Assembly: GCA_028565635.1 (NCBI GenBank)
Contig: JAOXYB010066845.1
Coordinates: 1 to 10,178 of the forward strand
Origin: Phoronis ovalis
Lineage: Eukaryota; Phoronida; Phoronidae
Direction: 5' to 3'
DNA length: 10,178 nucleotides
A program made the position numbers and the translations under genes. Below, piece by piece: positions 1 through 8,762 of the stretch (position 1 is the first letter of the stretch; each line of letters starts with the position of its first letter). Under the pieces are notes generated by a model. That model ran no database searches, was not told where the DNA came from, and worked only from the letters and a program-made list of their open reading frames with translations.

Positions 1-1394
1 CTCTCAAAATTCAGAAAGCATAGAAGTCAAGAAGTCCCAAAGCAATGAATTTCTATTATTTGCTGAAAAATTCAAAACTGATGTTGAAAGATGATTTAGA
101 GATCAGGTAACGTTCATAAAAGCCAATATGAGCACCCCTGCCTTTGCTAAATGGCTATCTAGTTTATATTGTGTCTCCTGTCTTTTTGATAAATTACTGT
201 CACAGTGTAGTGTTTATATTTATTTCTATATTATTTCTCTCATATTTGTTTGGTATGGACATCATTGTAACGCACAATAACGCTTTTAAAAATCCTCCTT
301 TATACGCGTTTCTCTTTACGCACATGCGTGCCAACCATTGATTTGAGTCGAACCCCCGGGTTCCTTCCATACACAATATTAACAAAAAATGAACGCTAAC
401 AATAAAAAAAGTAATTCCAAAATATTGTTATTCGCTATTTCTTCAAAAATACATGTCAGAACTGAAAATCACATTACTATTATTTACCTTTCGATTTAAT
501 ATAATTTCAAGCTCCTTGAACGTTTTTTATTAGCTACAGAAGGACAATGTTTATTTGTTTACACAAAATTCCTCTTTGTTTATACAAATCACACAAAGGT
601 CAGTAGCAGAAGCTGTATATCTTATAAGGATAAGCAGCAATAATGCGTTTTGACTGGTAAAATATTAAACGATGTTTTTTCGTCAAAGTGAAGATAAAAC
701 GTTTTGAAAATAATTTGTGCAAAAAGTTTTGTAGTGAAAATGTGCGAAAAAACTTGCAAACTTAATTTTTTTTACTCAAAAGTAAGCTCTTCTAATTTTT
801 TATCTTATACAAAACAGGTAATCCTAAATGTATTCATCTGTAAATTGTATTTATAAAACAAGCGTACAGTAGGATTATATACTATATTTTGCTATACTAG
901 ATGAAACTCGTAGTCAAAGAACGTTCTGTTCGTAAAACGATCTCTTCTGTGACACCAGTGGTACTAAAGTTGGGACATCAGTACAGGAAAATCAGTGAAA
1001 AAGAAGCTCCAATGCAGATTGCACAAGTTAGAATCTATTTTGGAAAATTTTGCATACATGTATGCAAAGGTGCATTTACACATATAACCGTAATATGGGA
1101 CTTCAAAAGTAAAAAAATATATAATAATTTGAATACACAATAATTTTATAGTTTGGTTGTGTATATTGGTCATGGGGGCCTCTGAAACGACAGCCTATAC
1201 CTGTGATTCTGCATATTTCGTACCTTTTGGCATTGTCCCTTGTGCATAAAGCTCTTCCAACTACCCTCCTTATGATTTTCGGCGACATCTATGTTAATTT
1301 TACGTCCAAGTTTTTAAAACATTTTTTATAAAAATGAGCATTTGAAAAATTCAAAATACCACATTCTACATTAGGTGGTGTCGCCGTTTTCACT
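1..1394. other. Intergenic AT-rich DNA, no convincing gene
   Basis: No open frame here looks like a protein: the longest are 60 to 80 codons, low in complexity, and overlap on opposite strands. Near 329-360 there is a small GC-richer patch whose minus strand contains GGTTCGACTC, which resembles the B box of a tRNA promoter, but no T-stem, acceptor stem or A box can be built around it. A short frame open from the left edge (2-94, plus strand) ends in TGA and could be the tail of a gene outside the window, but nothing confirms this. A perfect 20-bp palindrome at 1049-1068 is listed separately. Confidence 0.6.
1049..1068. repeat. Perfect 20-bp palindrome
   Basis: TTTGCATACATGTATGCAAA equals its own reverse complement, and the match stops at both outer flanks. 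Each arm ends in TATGCAAA, which resembles the octamer bound by POU homeodomain proteins (ATGCAAAT) without its last base. It lies about 830 bp beyond the stop codon of the NACHT gene. A dimeric transcription factor site is possible, but a chance palindrome in AT-rich DNA is also possible. Confidence 0.9.
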
Positions 1395-1894
1395 TTTATT
1401 CAGGTGCAGATTGAAGGAAATTATGTTTTTCCCAAAGTTATTGTGAAATTTCGATTATTTATACATTATGAGATCAACAGTAAGAGTTGTCACAAAAGAT
1501 TCACAGTGTAAGCAGAATTTTATATGTTGACATTCAAAGTGATAAACATCCACTAATTTTAGACAGCAAAAGGCCATTCATGAACATGGTAAGACATGGG
1601 CAGGCGTAGAATGCACTAATCTGTGTATGCTGTGAAAAAATAGACAAACTTTGAATTCTAAATTATCAATTGCTAATAATTTTCTTATAGGTACATATAG
1701 GTAATACAATACAATACAATTTGTACACTGTTCCAAACACTGACCTAAACTGATTTCAATAGGTGCCAGCTAAACTAGAAATTACATCTATTCAGAAAAT
1801 ACTTCAAGCAAAATGGTTTATATCTCAGTGGCTAACAGCATACATAAAAACATATATATTTGGTTACACTGCTGCTAAAATTAAATATCTCACA
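1395..1894 (-). other. Probable 3' UTR with candidate poly(A) signal
   Basis: This is the stretch after the TGA stop of the NACHT gene. The first canonical AATAAA I see on the minus strand is at 1400-1395, about 495 nt past the stop. A GT-rich stretch follows about 30-50 nt further on, as expected of a cleavage site. Variant TATAAA hexamers occur closer to the stop (near 1820 and 1522), so a shorter UTR is possible. A short ATACA-type microrepeat lies around 1699-1722. No coding potential is seen. Confidence 0.3.
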
Positions 1895-4355
1895 TCACAC
1901 TGGTATCTCATGACGGTTAAATATTCTATCAGTAACAAAAGATGAGTTAGAAAACTGATCAGCATGCACCCACTGCTTTGTAACATACATTGTTGGTCGT
2001 TCTTCTACCCCATCAAGATATCCCTTGCTAAACATTTTAACACACTCCTCGTCACTACATTCTTTCAACAATGAAAGTTTCACATTCATCTTTTTATCTT
2101 TACAAATCCTCTCCATAGTAGCATCTGTTATAGAGGAAATACATGCAAAGGGGAGTGTGGAAATTTTCAGTTCCCTCCAACAATGATCACTGTTTAAACA
2201 TCTGACAAACTGATCTGCAAACTCTGTATACCTACTACTATCATAATCGTGGATAGATGTATCTTCACATAATATGGCCAATTGTTTTATTTCTTTGAAA
2301 TTGTACATAATGTTAATGATATCCGATGTATCCCTATCTACCCTAGGCAAATAACTGCAGGACCCGATATAAAATACAAAAGTTTCTACTGGGCCATACA
2401 ACAAAATATTATTACTTAATGTCCTCGCTGATTTCAAAATATTAATAGGTAGACTACCTAACATAGCAAATTCTTTTTTCTCTACGTGTTTCACACTTTT
2501 AAGTATTGTATCCAATAACGTTTCGTATAAATCTAACTCCTCGAATGAAGGTGACTCTAGATCTTTCACACAAACCTTCAACTTCACATACCTATTAAAG
2601 AATTCATTGTAACTAACATCAACAGTCTGTAAAGGCCTCCCCGAGGTCTCTATAACTAGAGACAAATGCTCCTTCTCATCTATTTTCTCTAGATAATTAC
2701 GACATAACCAATTAACATCTGACTTTGCAATGTCAATTGGACCTAAAGAGGTTGCCTTACAACCAAGTGAATTTACTATGAACTGGTCAGACAAACTTGG
2801 TTCCAACTCTGGAATACATATGAACCAATCAGCAATTTCAAATAGTTTTATTTTTTTATTATTTACTATCTTATTTAAACATTTTGATACTTCACCATCA
2901 ATCAAGTTAAACACTATTAAGGTGAACTGCATAGTTACCGTACATATTATACTTTCTATCTTCTCTATTTCATTAATTATAACAATGCATTTTTCAAGTT
3001 CATCCACATTCCTATACTCACTCAATTTCAAATGAAGAAATATTTTGCTAGGCAGCTTTTCTAACAATAAATTAAGCATTTGGGGAAATAATTTTTGTGG
3101 ACACACATCGTAACATAATTTCAATACTCCAGAGAGCTTGAAATGCTCAGGCATGAGAGCGAAACGAGTCTCATGAAGTCTTTCCATCTGTAATGGTTCA
3201 ACACATTTGTTTGAGGAGATTATACTATCACCAGGAGCATCAAAAATAATCTGCTTAATAACATTTAAATCACTCCCAGAACCCTTGGAAAAACTTAATT
3301 CTAAAACAAAAGCTAAAACTCGTGACCAATCCTTAGAACTGAGGAAACTAAGATTTGGTAGCTGTTTGTAGTATATTTTACAGGCAGTAAAATATTCCTG
3401 TAAACTTTTGTGCACGAAAAAGTAAATATCAGTTGGATCAATGAGTGAATCACTTTCATCGCGTATGATGAATCCACAATGAAACACATCATCATCTATA
3501 TCACCAATATCTCCTTTTTTGTAAGTTAACTTTTTAGCTTCTAAACCCTTCAAAGCAAGCTCTCCAATTCTTATTGAAAGTGTTTTGACTGAACCCCCTA
3601 AATTGCTAACGGTTCTACCCACTTTTGCAAAGTACCGGCGTATCATTACTTTTACGATATCTTGATACAGATTTGTCTCTGTGGTGTATTTAACATTTTC
3701 ATTTTCCTCTACCAAAATAATTATGAAGACCAAGCACAGTGGTGTTCTACTTAATTCTTGCACATGATTGTTTTTGTCTAGTAGATTATTAACACGCTTT
3801 CTCAGCCCTTTTTTTGTGGCCTTGTGTGTGTATTTTTTTACAAATTCTTTTGCTTGTTTTAACTTAAATCCTTCATTTGTCAGTATGGTCTGGAAATTCT
3901 TAAATTCTTTTAGATATCCACATCTTGACGTTACAATAATAGAGACGTCACTCAATACTGCACCATTCAAAACCTTGTCCAATTGTTCGTTTTTTTGTCC
4001 TATTTCATCAAACCCATCAAAAATGAAGAGGACATCTTTTTCATTACTTGTTATCAACTTCCAAACATCGGTTCTACTCTTAGGGAAATCTTCAGGCAAA
4101 AGTTTCTGATTAAAAATGTCATCCATGAGGTTTCCTGTCAAATCACGTACCTTGAGGAGAAATACCATCTTAAATTTCTCTACTCCATAAACATTTTCTT
4201 CTTTTCCTGTTCCTTGAGCCCAAGTATAAGCCATTTGTTTGCTGAGTGTAGTTTTCCCCGTTCCAGCATTTCCTTCAATCAACACGTAGTTTGAACTTGG
4301 TGAAGATGTTGAGGAGTAACTGGGATCAAATATTTTGTCAATATCAACTTCTTTC
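1895..4355 (-). CDS. Coding exon 3: NACHT NTPase, winged helix and C-terminal region
   Basis: This 2461-nt exon encodes residues 424-1242 and the TGA. Its first residues are KEVDIDKIFDPSYSS. Walker A is GNAGTGKT (about 451-458), with Lys 457 binding phosphate. The NACHT Walker B is LFIFDGFDE (about 532-540), with the small residue and second acidic pair typical of NACHT. IIVTSR (about 562-567) is the sensor 1 strand, and LSRTPLCL (about 625-632) carries the conserved proline. FFVHKSLQEYFTA (about 735-747) is the motif closing the helical region of NLR-like proteins. The remaining 490 or so residues are rich in Leu, Ile and Ser but lack the regular LxxLxLxxN spacing of leucine-rich repeats, so the sensor part may be degenerate or of another fold. 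The earliest Val (GTG) at 4285 is not a start; the frame stays open upstream to the acceptor. Confidence 0.88.
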
Positions 4356-7300
4356 CTACAACAGTAGACATCTGACTTGCATCTTATTCAAAATAAACTG
4401 TTGGTTTGCGATTGCATTTGTGATTGCTTTTAAGAGTATATAATTAATTAATGACTAAAAATAAATAAACAGTATTTTAGAATTCACACTGTTGTAATAG
4501 TTGTACACATAACAAAACTAAATAAAAATGTTTTAATCAGAACATTTTGACTGTGATCCAATGGACCTGCTTTATACGGGCAACTCACTGTCTATCCTGT
4601 CTATTCTGTCTATCAGTGATAGTCAACGTGGTGTATGTTTTATCAAGAGCCACTTTGAAACCTTCATTCCATAATATAGGTGTAACAAAAGAATTCCTCA
4701 CATAATGAGATTTGAGCTTTGAAACAACCAATTCAAAAATATCATCAGGTTCTGAAAATAGAAAATCAGAAAGCATGGTAAGCTTACTATGAAATTGTAA
4801 GCCTTTTTTCACTTTATTGAGCAAATATGAAAATGTACACAACTATTAATAGCATAGGTCATATAATATGGTTCTGTAATTTTAAAATAAATTCTTGTCC
4901 AGTGACAGATAAAGATTCAACATATTTTCTAACAAACATTTAAAATAGACTGGCATGCATCTCTTGTTCTACTATATAAGCCTAACTAACATCTTTAGGA
5001 TGCAACTACAGGTAACCGCACAACATGTGTCATGGTCAGCTGAACTGGAAGTAGTTCTGTATCTTATATTTATAAAATTTTCTCTTTTTCTCCTAGCGCT
5101 GGCATTTTGGTTGTATTTGAAAGGATAGTACTCAATGAGAAAGTTTGACGCTAAAATTTGATAGGATTATTTGACCTAGGGCAAAAGTATGAAGTTTGGC
5201 AATTCTGATTGGATATTTGGTGGTCATGGTTACTTTGACCTGTATTTACCCTCTACACAATATGAAACTGAATGGATAAAAACTGATGGCTCAGTTATTG
5301 TGACAAAAAAAGTGTTAGGCACAACAAAAAATGTTGAAAATTCAGATAGCATTTGACCAACATCCCCAGATAATTAAAACGTGATATGCCCTCTCGAGAA
5401 CCAACATGGCCATCAGTCGGCCATTTGGAAGTGATCCAGGTCAAAATTATATATGACCTATACTTTGACCTGTATTAACCCAGTACCAATATAAAGCTGA
5501 CTGGATAAAAACTGAAGCAATTATGGTCTTCGTGAATCCATCTTTGTATTGTCCAGTCAAAAGCTTTGTCTTTCACAAAATGGGAGCAATGTAACAAGCC
5601 CTCTCGGGTACAAACATGGCTGCCAGTTGACCATAATGGAAGTCATCCTGGTCAATATTACACTTAACCTGTACTCCTGTACTTACTCTTACCAAATATG
5701 AATCTGATCGGATGAAAACCTACAATCTCAAGAAATGTTCCAGGTCAAATTCTAACTGACATGTACTTTTACCTGTATTTAACCTGAATGAAACATAAAG
5801 CTGATCGGAAAAAAATGAAGCAACTATGGTCTTCTTGAATCCACCTTTGTTTTGTCCAGTCAAAGCTTTGTCGGGAACAAACATGGCTGCCAATTGGCCA
5901 TATTTGAAATTATCCAGGTCATTGCGAGAAGCAGTTATTGCGAAACAAATAAAGCTTTAAGGATAACAAATATGCTGAAGATTCATATCGGCATTTGACC
6001 TGTTTCTCAAGGTCATTTTAAAATGTCACCTAGCCTAATACACCCATCAACCTATGGCCTTCATGAATCCACCTTCGAATCGTCCAGTTAATGCTTAGTC
6101 TTTCCGGAATTGGTTGAAACGTGACATGCCCTGCTGGGGAAAAAAATGGCTAGCAGTTGGCCATACTGTAAGTATTCATAGGCAAAATTATAAAGAACTT
6201 TTACTTTGACCTGTATTACATGTACCCTGTACCAAATATGAAGCTGACCAGGTAAAAACCGAAGCCGTTATCGCGAGACTAAGAAAGTGCTACATACAAC
6301 AATTACGAGGCATAGGCTATGACTATATGCCCATGCAGTATCATATAAAATGCTTGTTTTGCAAAAATTGGGACAATGTTAACAAAATATAATTAAATAA
6401 TTGATTCATTAAATCACATTAGGATATATCTTGAACTTAGAATTCCTCTATTTATAACTAATGCAGAAAAGGAATGTTCTTGATGTAGACAAAGAACCTT
6501 GTCCTACCTGTTATTTTGACTGGAGCTGTGGCCAATGATTTAAACTGTACTTGGTCTGCCAGCTGACTGATATCCTCTCTAATTTCTTCAACTCCTTGCT
6601 TTATACCACACATCATACACTCTTGCTTCTTGCTTGCCTGCTGCATGTCATTATCTATGCCATCTAATTTACGCTTCTGGCATTCATAACCTTCTCTGAC
6701 CTCCTCTTCAAACTGTTGCCTGTGTGCTTGTATATCCTTCACTTCATCTAACACTGCAGTTTTTACATCCTTAACTTCATCGGAGACTTTCTGTTTTACA
6801 TCCTTCACTTCATCTGAGACTTTCTGTTTTACATCCTTCACTTCATGTAATACTGTAACTTTCACATCTTCTACTTTATCTAATACTTCTTCCCATATTA
6901 ATTTTTCTTGATTCCATCTACTTAATTCATCCACCCTTTCTTGGAAATGTTCATAACTAACTGGACCAGTCTTTAAGTCCCTATATGTAACACCCGGTAC
7001 AATTGATGATAAAGCTTTAAAATCAACAGTAAGATCTTTCCAGTATTTTTCAAAATCCGCATTATCGATTTCGGCACGTTTAGCATGGGCATATATTTTA
7101 TTCCTGTAAATTCGTATTCGGGCAATTCTTGCTGCATCTGGGTCTGTTGATGTGATAACAGCTGGCGGATTATTCCACAAAGTGTCATGATGCAGAGGTA
7201 ATCCTATACCTGGAATACTTCTCAATAGAAGACACAGCAACGAAATATCGCAATCAGTGGGCAGTATACCAGATTTGGCATTGTTTAGCGTTAGGACACT

Positions 7301-7612
7301 CTGAACTCTACCTCTGACAAATTTGCAAGACGAACCCTGACACTTCTTACTTCTGCTTACTGTATTACAATTTGAACATACATAGTGATGGTTCGGATAC
7401 AAATTTAACAGTTGATCAGAATTCAGAGGTGACCTCTGTAAACTGTTTTGAACTTTGGGATGATTTAAAACATTTTCAAATGTCTTTGGCGAGTAGTAGG
7501 AAGACTTTATGCTTTGATGTAATTTATCAGCTAAAACCTTCTGACCACAGCCAATTAGAAGGTGGGTTATCCGAATAAAGTTATCGTTCTCGGATGTCAC
7601 ATTAGAAGCCAT
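1895..7612 (-). CDS. HEPN (DZIP3-type)-coiled coil-NACHT NLR-like protein, whole gene model
   Basis: Proposed CDS is the complement of 1895-4355, 4589-4751 and 6508-7612, giving 1242 residues. The splice phases fit: ACAG|GTAGGA to TTTTCAG|AA (phase 1), then GACA|GTGAGT to TTGTAG|G (phase 2). Domains in order: DZIP3-like HEPN (about 10-225), hendecad coiled coil (247-295) with further helix to about 360, linker (370-423), NACHT (about 445-650), winged-helix region ending near 750, and an unassigned C-terminus to 1242. There is no signal peptide or membrane segment, so it should be cytosolic. The family suggests a STAND innate immune sensor in which nucleotide binding drives oligomerisation and HEPN may cut or bind RNA; this role is inferred. 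The ATG at 7612 has G at -3 and +4, and an in-frame TGA lies upstream. No frameshift or internal stop is seen. Confidence 0.8.
4356..4588 (-). other. Intron 2, phase 2, with two possible acceptors
   Basis: The donor GTGAGTTG starts at 4588. I prefer the acceptor CTACTGTTGTAG|G, with the exon starting at 4355, because it has the better pyrimidine content. TGAATAAG|A, with the exon starting at 4382, is also in phase and would add nine residues including three cysteines. A third AG near 4373 breaks the phase, and an AG near 4398 leads into an in-frame TGA. The intron is 233 bp in the preferred form. Confidence 0.6.
4588..4614 (-). repeat. 9-bp triplicate straddling the exon 2 donor
   Basis: GATAGACAG, AATAGACAG and GATAGACAG stand in tandem, encoding DRQ, NRQ, DRQ. 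The last unit runs into GTGAGT, so the donor GT begins with the final G of the repeat. Slippage here would add or remove three residues without shifting the frame. Confidence 0.85.
4589..4751 (-). CDS. Coding exon 2: linker before NACHT
   Basis: A 163-nt exon giving the last two bases of Glu 369, residues 370-422, and two bases of Gln 423. It reads PDDIFELVVSKLKSHYV, then VTPILWNEGFKVALDKTY, ending TITDRQNRQDRQ. The W-x-E ... LD-x-Y-T pattern resembles the linker that precedes NACHT in HEPN-NACHT and NLR-like proteins. It opens after a textbook acceptor (TATTTTCAG) and closes at GACA|GTGAGT. Both phases fit the neighbouring exons, which is the main support for this small exon. The open frame continues upstream into the acceptor tract, so the apparent Met further 5' is not a start. 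Confidence 0.8.
4752..6507 (-). other. Intron 1, phase 1
   Basis: The donor is ACAG|GTAGGA at 6508/6507. The acceptor is a strong pyrimidine tract, CTGATTTTCTATTTTCAG, ending at 4752. Joining gives GAA (Glu 369) and keeps the frame. The intron is 1756 bp and filled over 5184-6290 by a diverged repeat array. No open frame of note lies inside. Confidence 0.8.
5184..6290. repeat. Diverged modular repeat array in intron 1
   Basis: At least four modules recur in the plus-strand reading. Module A (TACTTTGACCTGTATT ... TATGAAGCTGA-CGGATAAAAAC) lies near 5231, 5461, 5662, 5764 and 6200, with a trace near 5184. Module B (GCAGTTATTGCGA ...) lies near 5290, 5931 and 6265. Module C (GCCCTCTCGGG ... AACATGGCTGCCAGTTGGCCAT ... 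CCAGGTC) lies near 5388, 5597, 5873 and 6127. Module D (ATGGTCTTCGTGAATCCA ... GTCCAGTCAA) lies near 5522, 5825 and 6054. The usual order is C-A-D-C with spacing of about 210-275 bp. Copies differ by many substitutions and indels, so the array is old. It could be a decayed tandem repeat or nested copies of one dispersed element; no terminal repeats or target duplications were found. Confidence 0.75.
6508..7612 (-). CDS. Coding exon 1: HEPN_DZIP3 domain and hendecad coiled coil
   Basis: The exon encodes residues 1-368 and the first base of 369. The HEPN domain begins around NFIRI (residues 11-15) and contains CDISLLCLLLRSI, then RIYRNKIYAHA with R170 and H176 forming the R-x(4-6)-H motif of HEPN ribonucleases. 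A region ending around FQERVDELSRW closes the domain. Between LYP (residues 71-73) and DISLL lies an extra segment of about 45 residues with Cys 79, 82, 91 and 96. After the HEPN come 11-residue repeats (247-295) and a charged helical tail to about 360. The first ATG in frame after a stop is used; an upstream TTG is ignored. The donor is ACAG|GTAGGA. Without splicing, the frame would run only 16 codons more. Confidence 0.85.
6728..6874 (-). repeat. 33-bp tandem coding repeat giving hendecad coiled coil
   Basis: Four successive 11-residue units plus a partial fifth: VEDVKVTVLHE, VKDVKQKVSDE twice, VKDVKTAVLDE, then VKDIQ. The two middle copies (6809-6841 and 6776-6808) differ at one of 33 bases, a synonymous Ser codon change (TCA versus TCC), while the outer copies have diverged. 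Hydrophobic residues at V1, V4 and V8 of each unit fit an 11-residue (hendecad) coiled coil with little supertwist. Such a rod would separate HEPN from NACHT and could drive oligomerisation. Confidence 0.9.
7325..7378 (-). other. Four-cysteine insertion inside the HEPN domain
   Basis: Residues 79-96 read CSNC, eight residues, then CQGSSC: a C-x2-C-x8-C-x4-C spacing that could bind zinc. The segment sits in the loop where DZIP3-type HEPN domains usually pass from the LYP motif almost directly to the (F)DITLL helix. It is followed by basic residues (KFVRGR). From memory of the family this insertion is not standard, but I could not align homologues. It is open in frame. A GTAAGC inside it resembles a splice donor, but no suitable acceptor is close enough downstream. 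Confidence 0.55.
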
Positions 7613-8762
7613 TCCAAACAATTGGTAATTCTGCTTTCATACAGGGTAAAACTAAGGGTAACGACACTTCCAGCAATATCACATTCACGCTATCTCAGGA
7701 AAAAAGAGATCACGTTTGTACCTATAAATGAAAGCAGACAATCATGATTTCATCACAGCTGCTCGGCATCAGTTCAGTAAAATCATTTCAGCATGCATTT
7801 GAGTTCCCTATTATATCAAGCTTTAAACAGATTAAACCCTGTAGGAGTACAACATCCCCAGGGGATTTATTATTACATAGTGTTAACTGGTATGGGAGGT
7901 GGTGCTTTTCTGACATTTTGGTATATTATAGGGTACCTTTTACATAGTATGTTTTGAGTGTGGTTTTGGTTGCCTAGCAATAAGGTCCAGTGTAAAGGTA
8001 TATACTACAAAAGAAACTTGCATAAGGTAAATATAATATAACTTTTTTGTACTGCTTTGTAGTTTGTCTTAATGGCTGAATTTTTAAAAATGAAGCTTAT
8101 TTCATGAAACAATGTAAATGTCAATACTTTATACCCAAGACCTTGTTGAGAATATTTGCTGTTCCCTCGAGCTCATGTTTTCACTACCCTTTAATGCATT
8201 CTTCGTTATTTACTACTTAGTGCTTGTTTAATATGCACACATTCTAAACATTGTAATAAAATGATAGTAGTAATTGGAAATAAGCTTATTACTCTAATTA
8301 GTTCACAAAACAAGTACATTTAGTATTGCTAATCGATGATTGTATTCTGTGTTGACATAAGGTACTATACGACATCGAAGCAGTGAAGAGGTTGACTAGG
8401 GCTATAGAAAGCCAGATAGCAACACTTCAGAACATTTTTTTTGCTTTGTAATTTCTTTTTAGACTTTCTCCAAGTCCTTTTAGAATTTTTTTTATTATTA
8501 AAACTTTTTTTGTTATTTTGATTACTGTTATGTACTTTTGTTGCAACTATAACAGCTTTCTAGCGGAAAAAGAGTTTTGTTTACTCGCTATCCATTTGAT
8601 AGTGCCCTATATTGGATAGTGAAATGCAGTAATAAAAAAAATAGTGGAAAAACATGTTACGGATCACACCTTATTATTTAAAAACATAAGGAGAAAAGAA
8701 ATCCTCAACGACTTAAAGCAGGTCTATTTTTTTAAAGTGGAAACTTTTTTGAGCTAGGTACG
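7613..8762. promoter_or_regulatory. 5' flank of the NACHT gene, promoter not resolved
   Basis: No coding potential is evident. On the minus strand a candidate acceptor CCCTGTATGAAAGCAG ends at 7631, preceded by a pyrimidine-rich stretch, so the ATG at 7612 may lie in a second exon behind an untranslated first exon. A TATA-like TATAAAGT (minus strand, 8133-8126) lies about 515 bp upstream of the ATG; it may be chance in DNA this AT-rich. A hairpin-forming sequence at 8586-8621 is listed separately. Confidence 0.25.
8586..8621. repeat. Imperfect inverted repeat / hairpin
   Basis: CGCTATCCA and TGGATAGTG form a 9-bp arm (one G-T wobble). Inside it ATAG and CTAT can pair around a TGCC loop. The whole foldback is 36 nt. 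No function is apparent; it could be a remnant of a small inverted-repeat element. Confidence 0.6.

Noticed and set aside
2-94. Plus-strand frame open from the window edge, about 30 residues, then TGA, followed by AATAAA at 401-406
   Set aside because: Too short to identify; such a run is common by chance, and a CAG|GTAACG donor-like site after the stop does not help it.
329-373. tRNA-like B box (GGTTCGACTC, minus strand) next to a GC-rich patch, suggesting a tRNA or tRNA-derived SINE
   Set aside because: The T-stem does not pair beyond one base pair, and no A box or acceptor stem is found at the right distance.
901-1143. 80-codon plus-strand ORF starting with ATG
   Set aside because: Low-complexity composition, overlapped by an equally long antisense frame, spans the palindrome, and has no splice or family support.
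1895-4285. A 796-residue NACHT protein starting at 4285 or a bacterial STAND gene
   Set aside because: The start would be GTG inside the strand leading to the P-loop. The frame is open upstream and joins in phase to HEPN exons, as in an animal gene.
3768-4294. Plus-strand ORFs of about 100 codons
   Set aside because: They are antisense shadows of the NACHT exon, whose motifs make the minus strand the real coding frame.
4585-4842. Stand-alone 85-residue minus-strand protein
   Set aside because: A strong acceptor at 4752 and donor at 4588 in matching phases show that it is an internal exon; the N-terminal part is intron.
7849-7870. Short palindrome ATCCCC-A-GGGGAT
   Set aside because: Only six pairs, expected by chance in a window of this size.
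7372-7947. Plus-strand ORFs of 60-68 codons around the gene start
   Set aside because: They are partly antisense to exon 1, partly in the 5' flank, without protein-like features.
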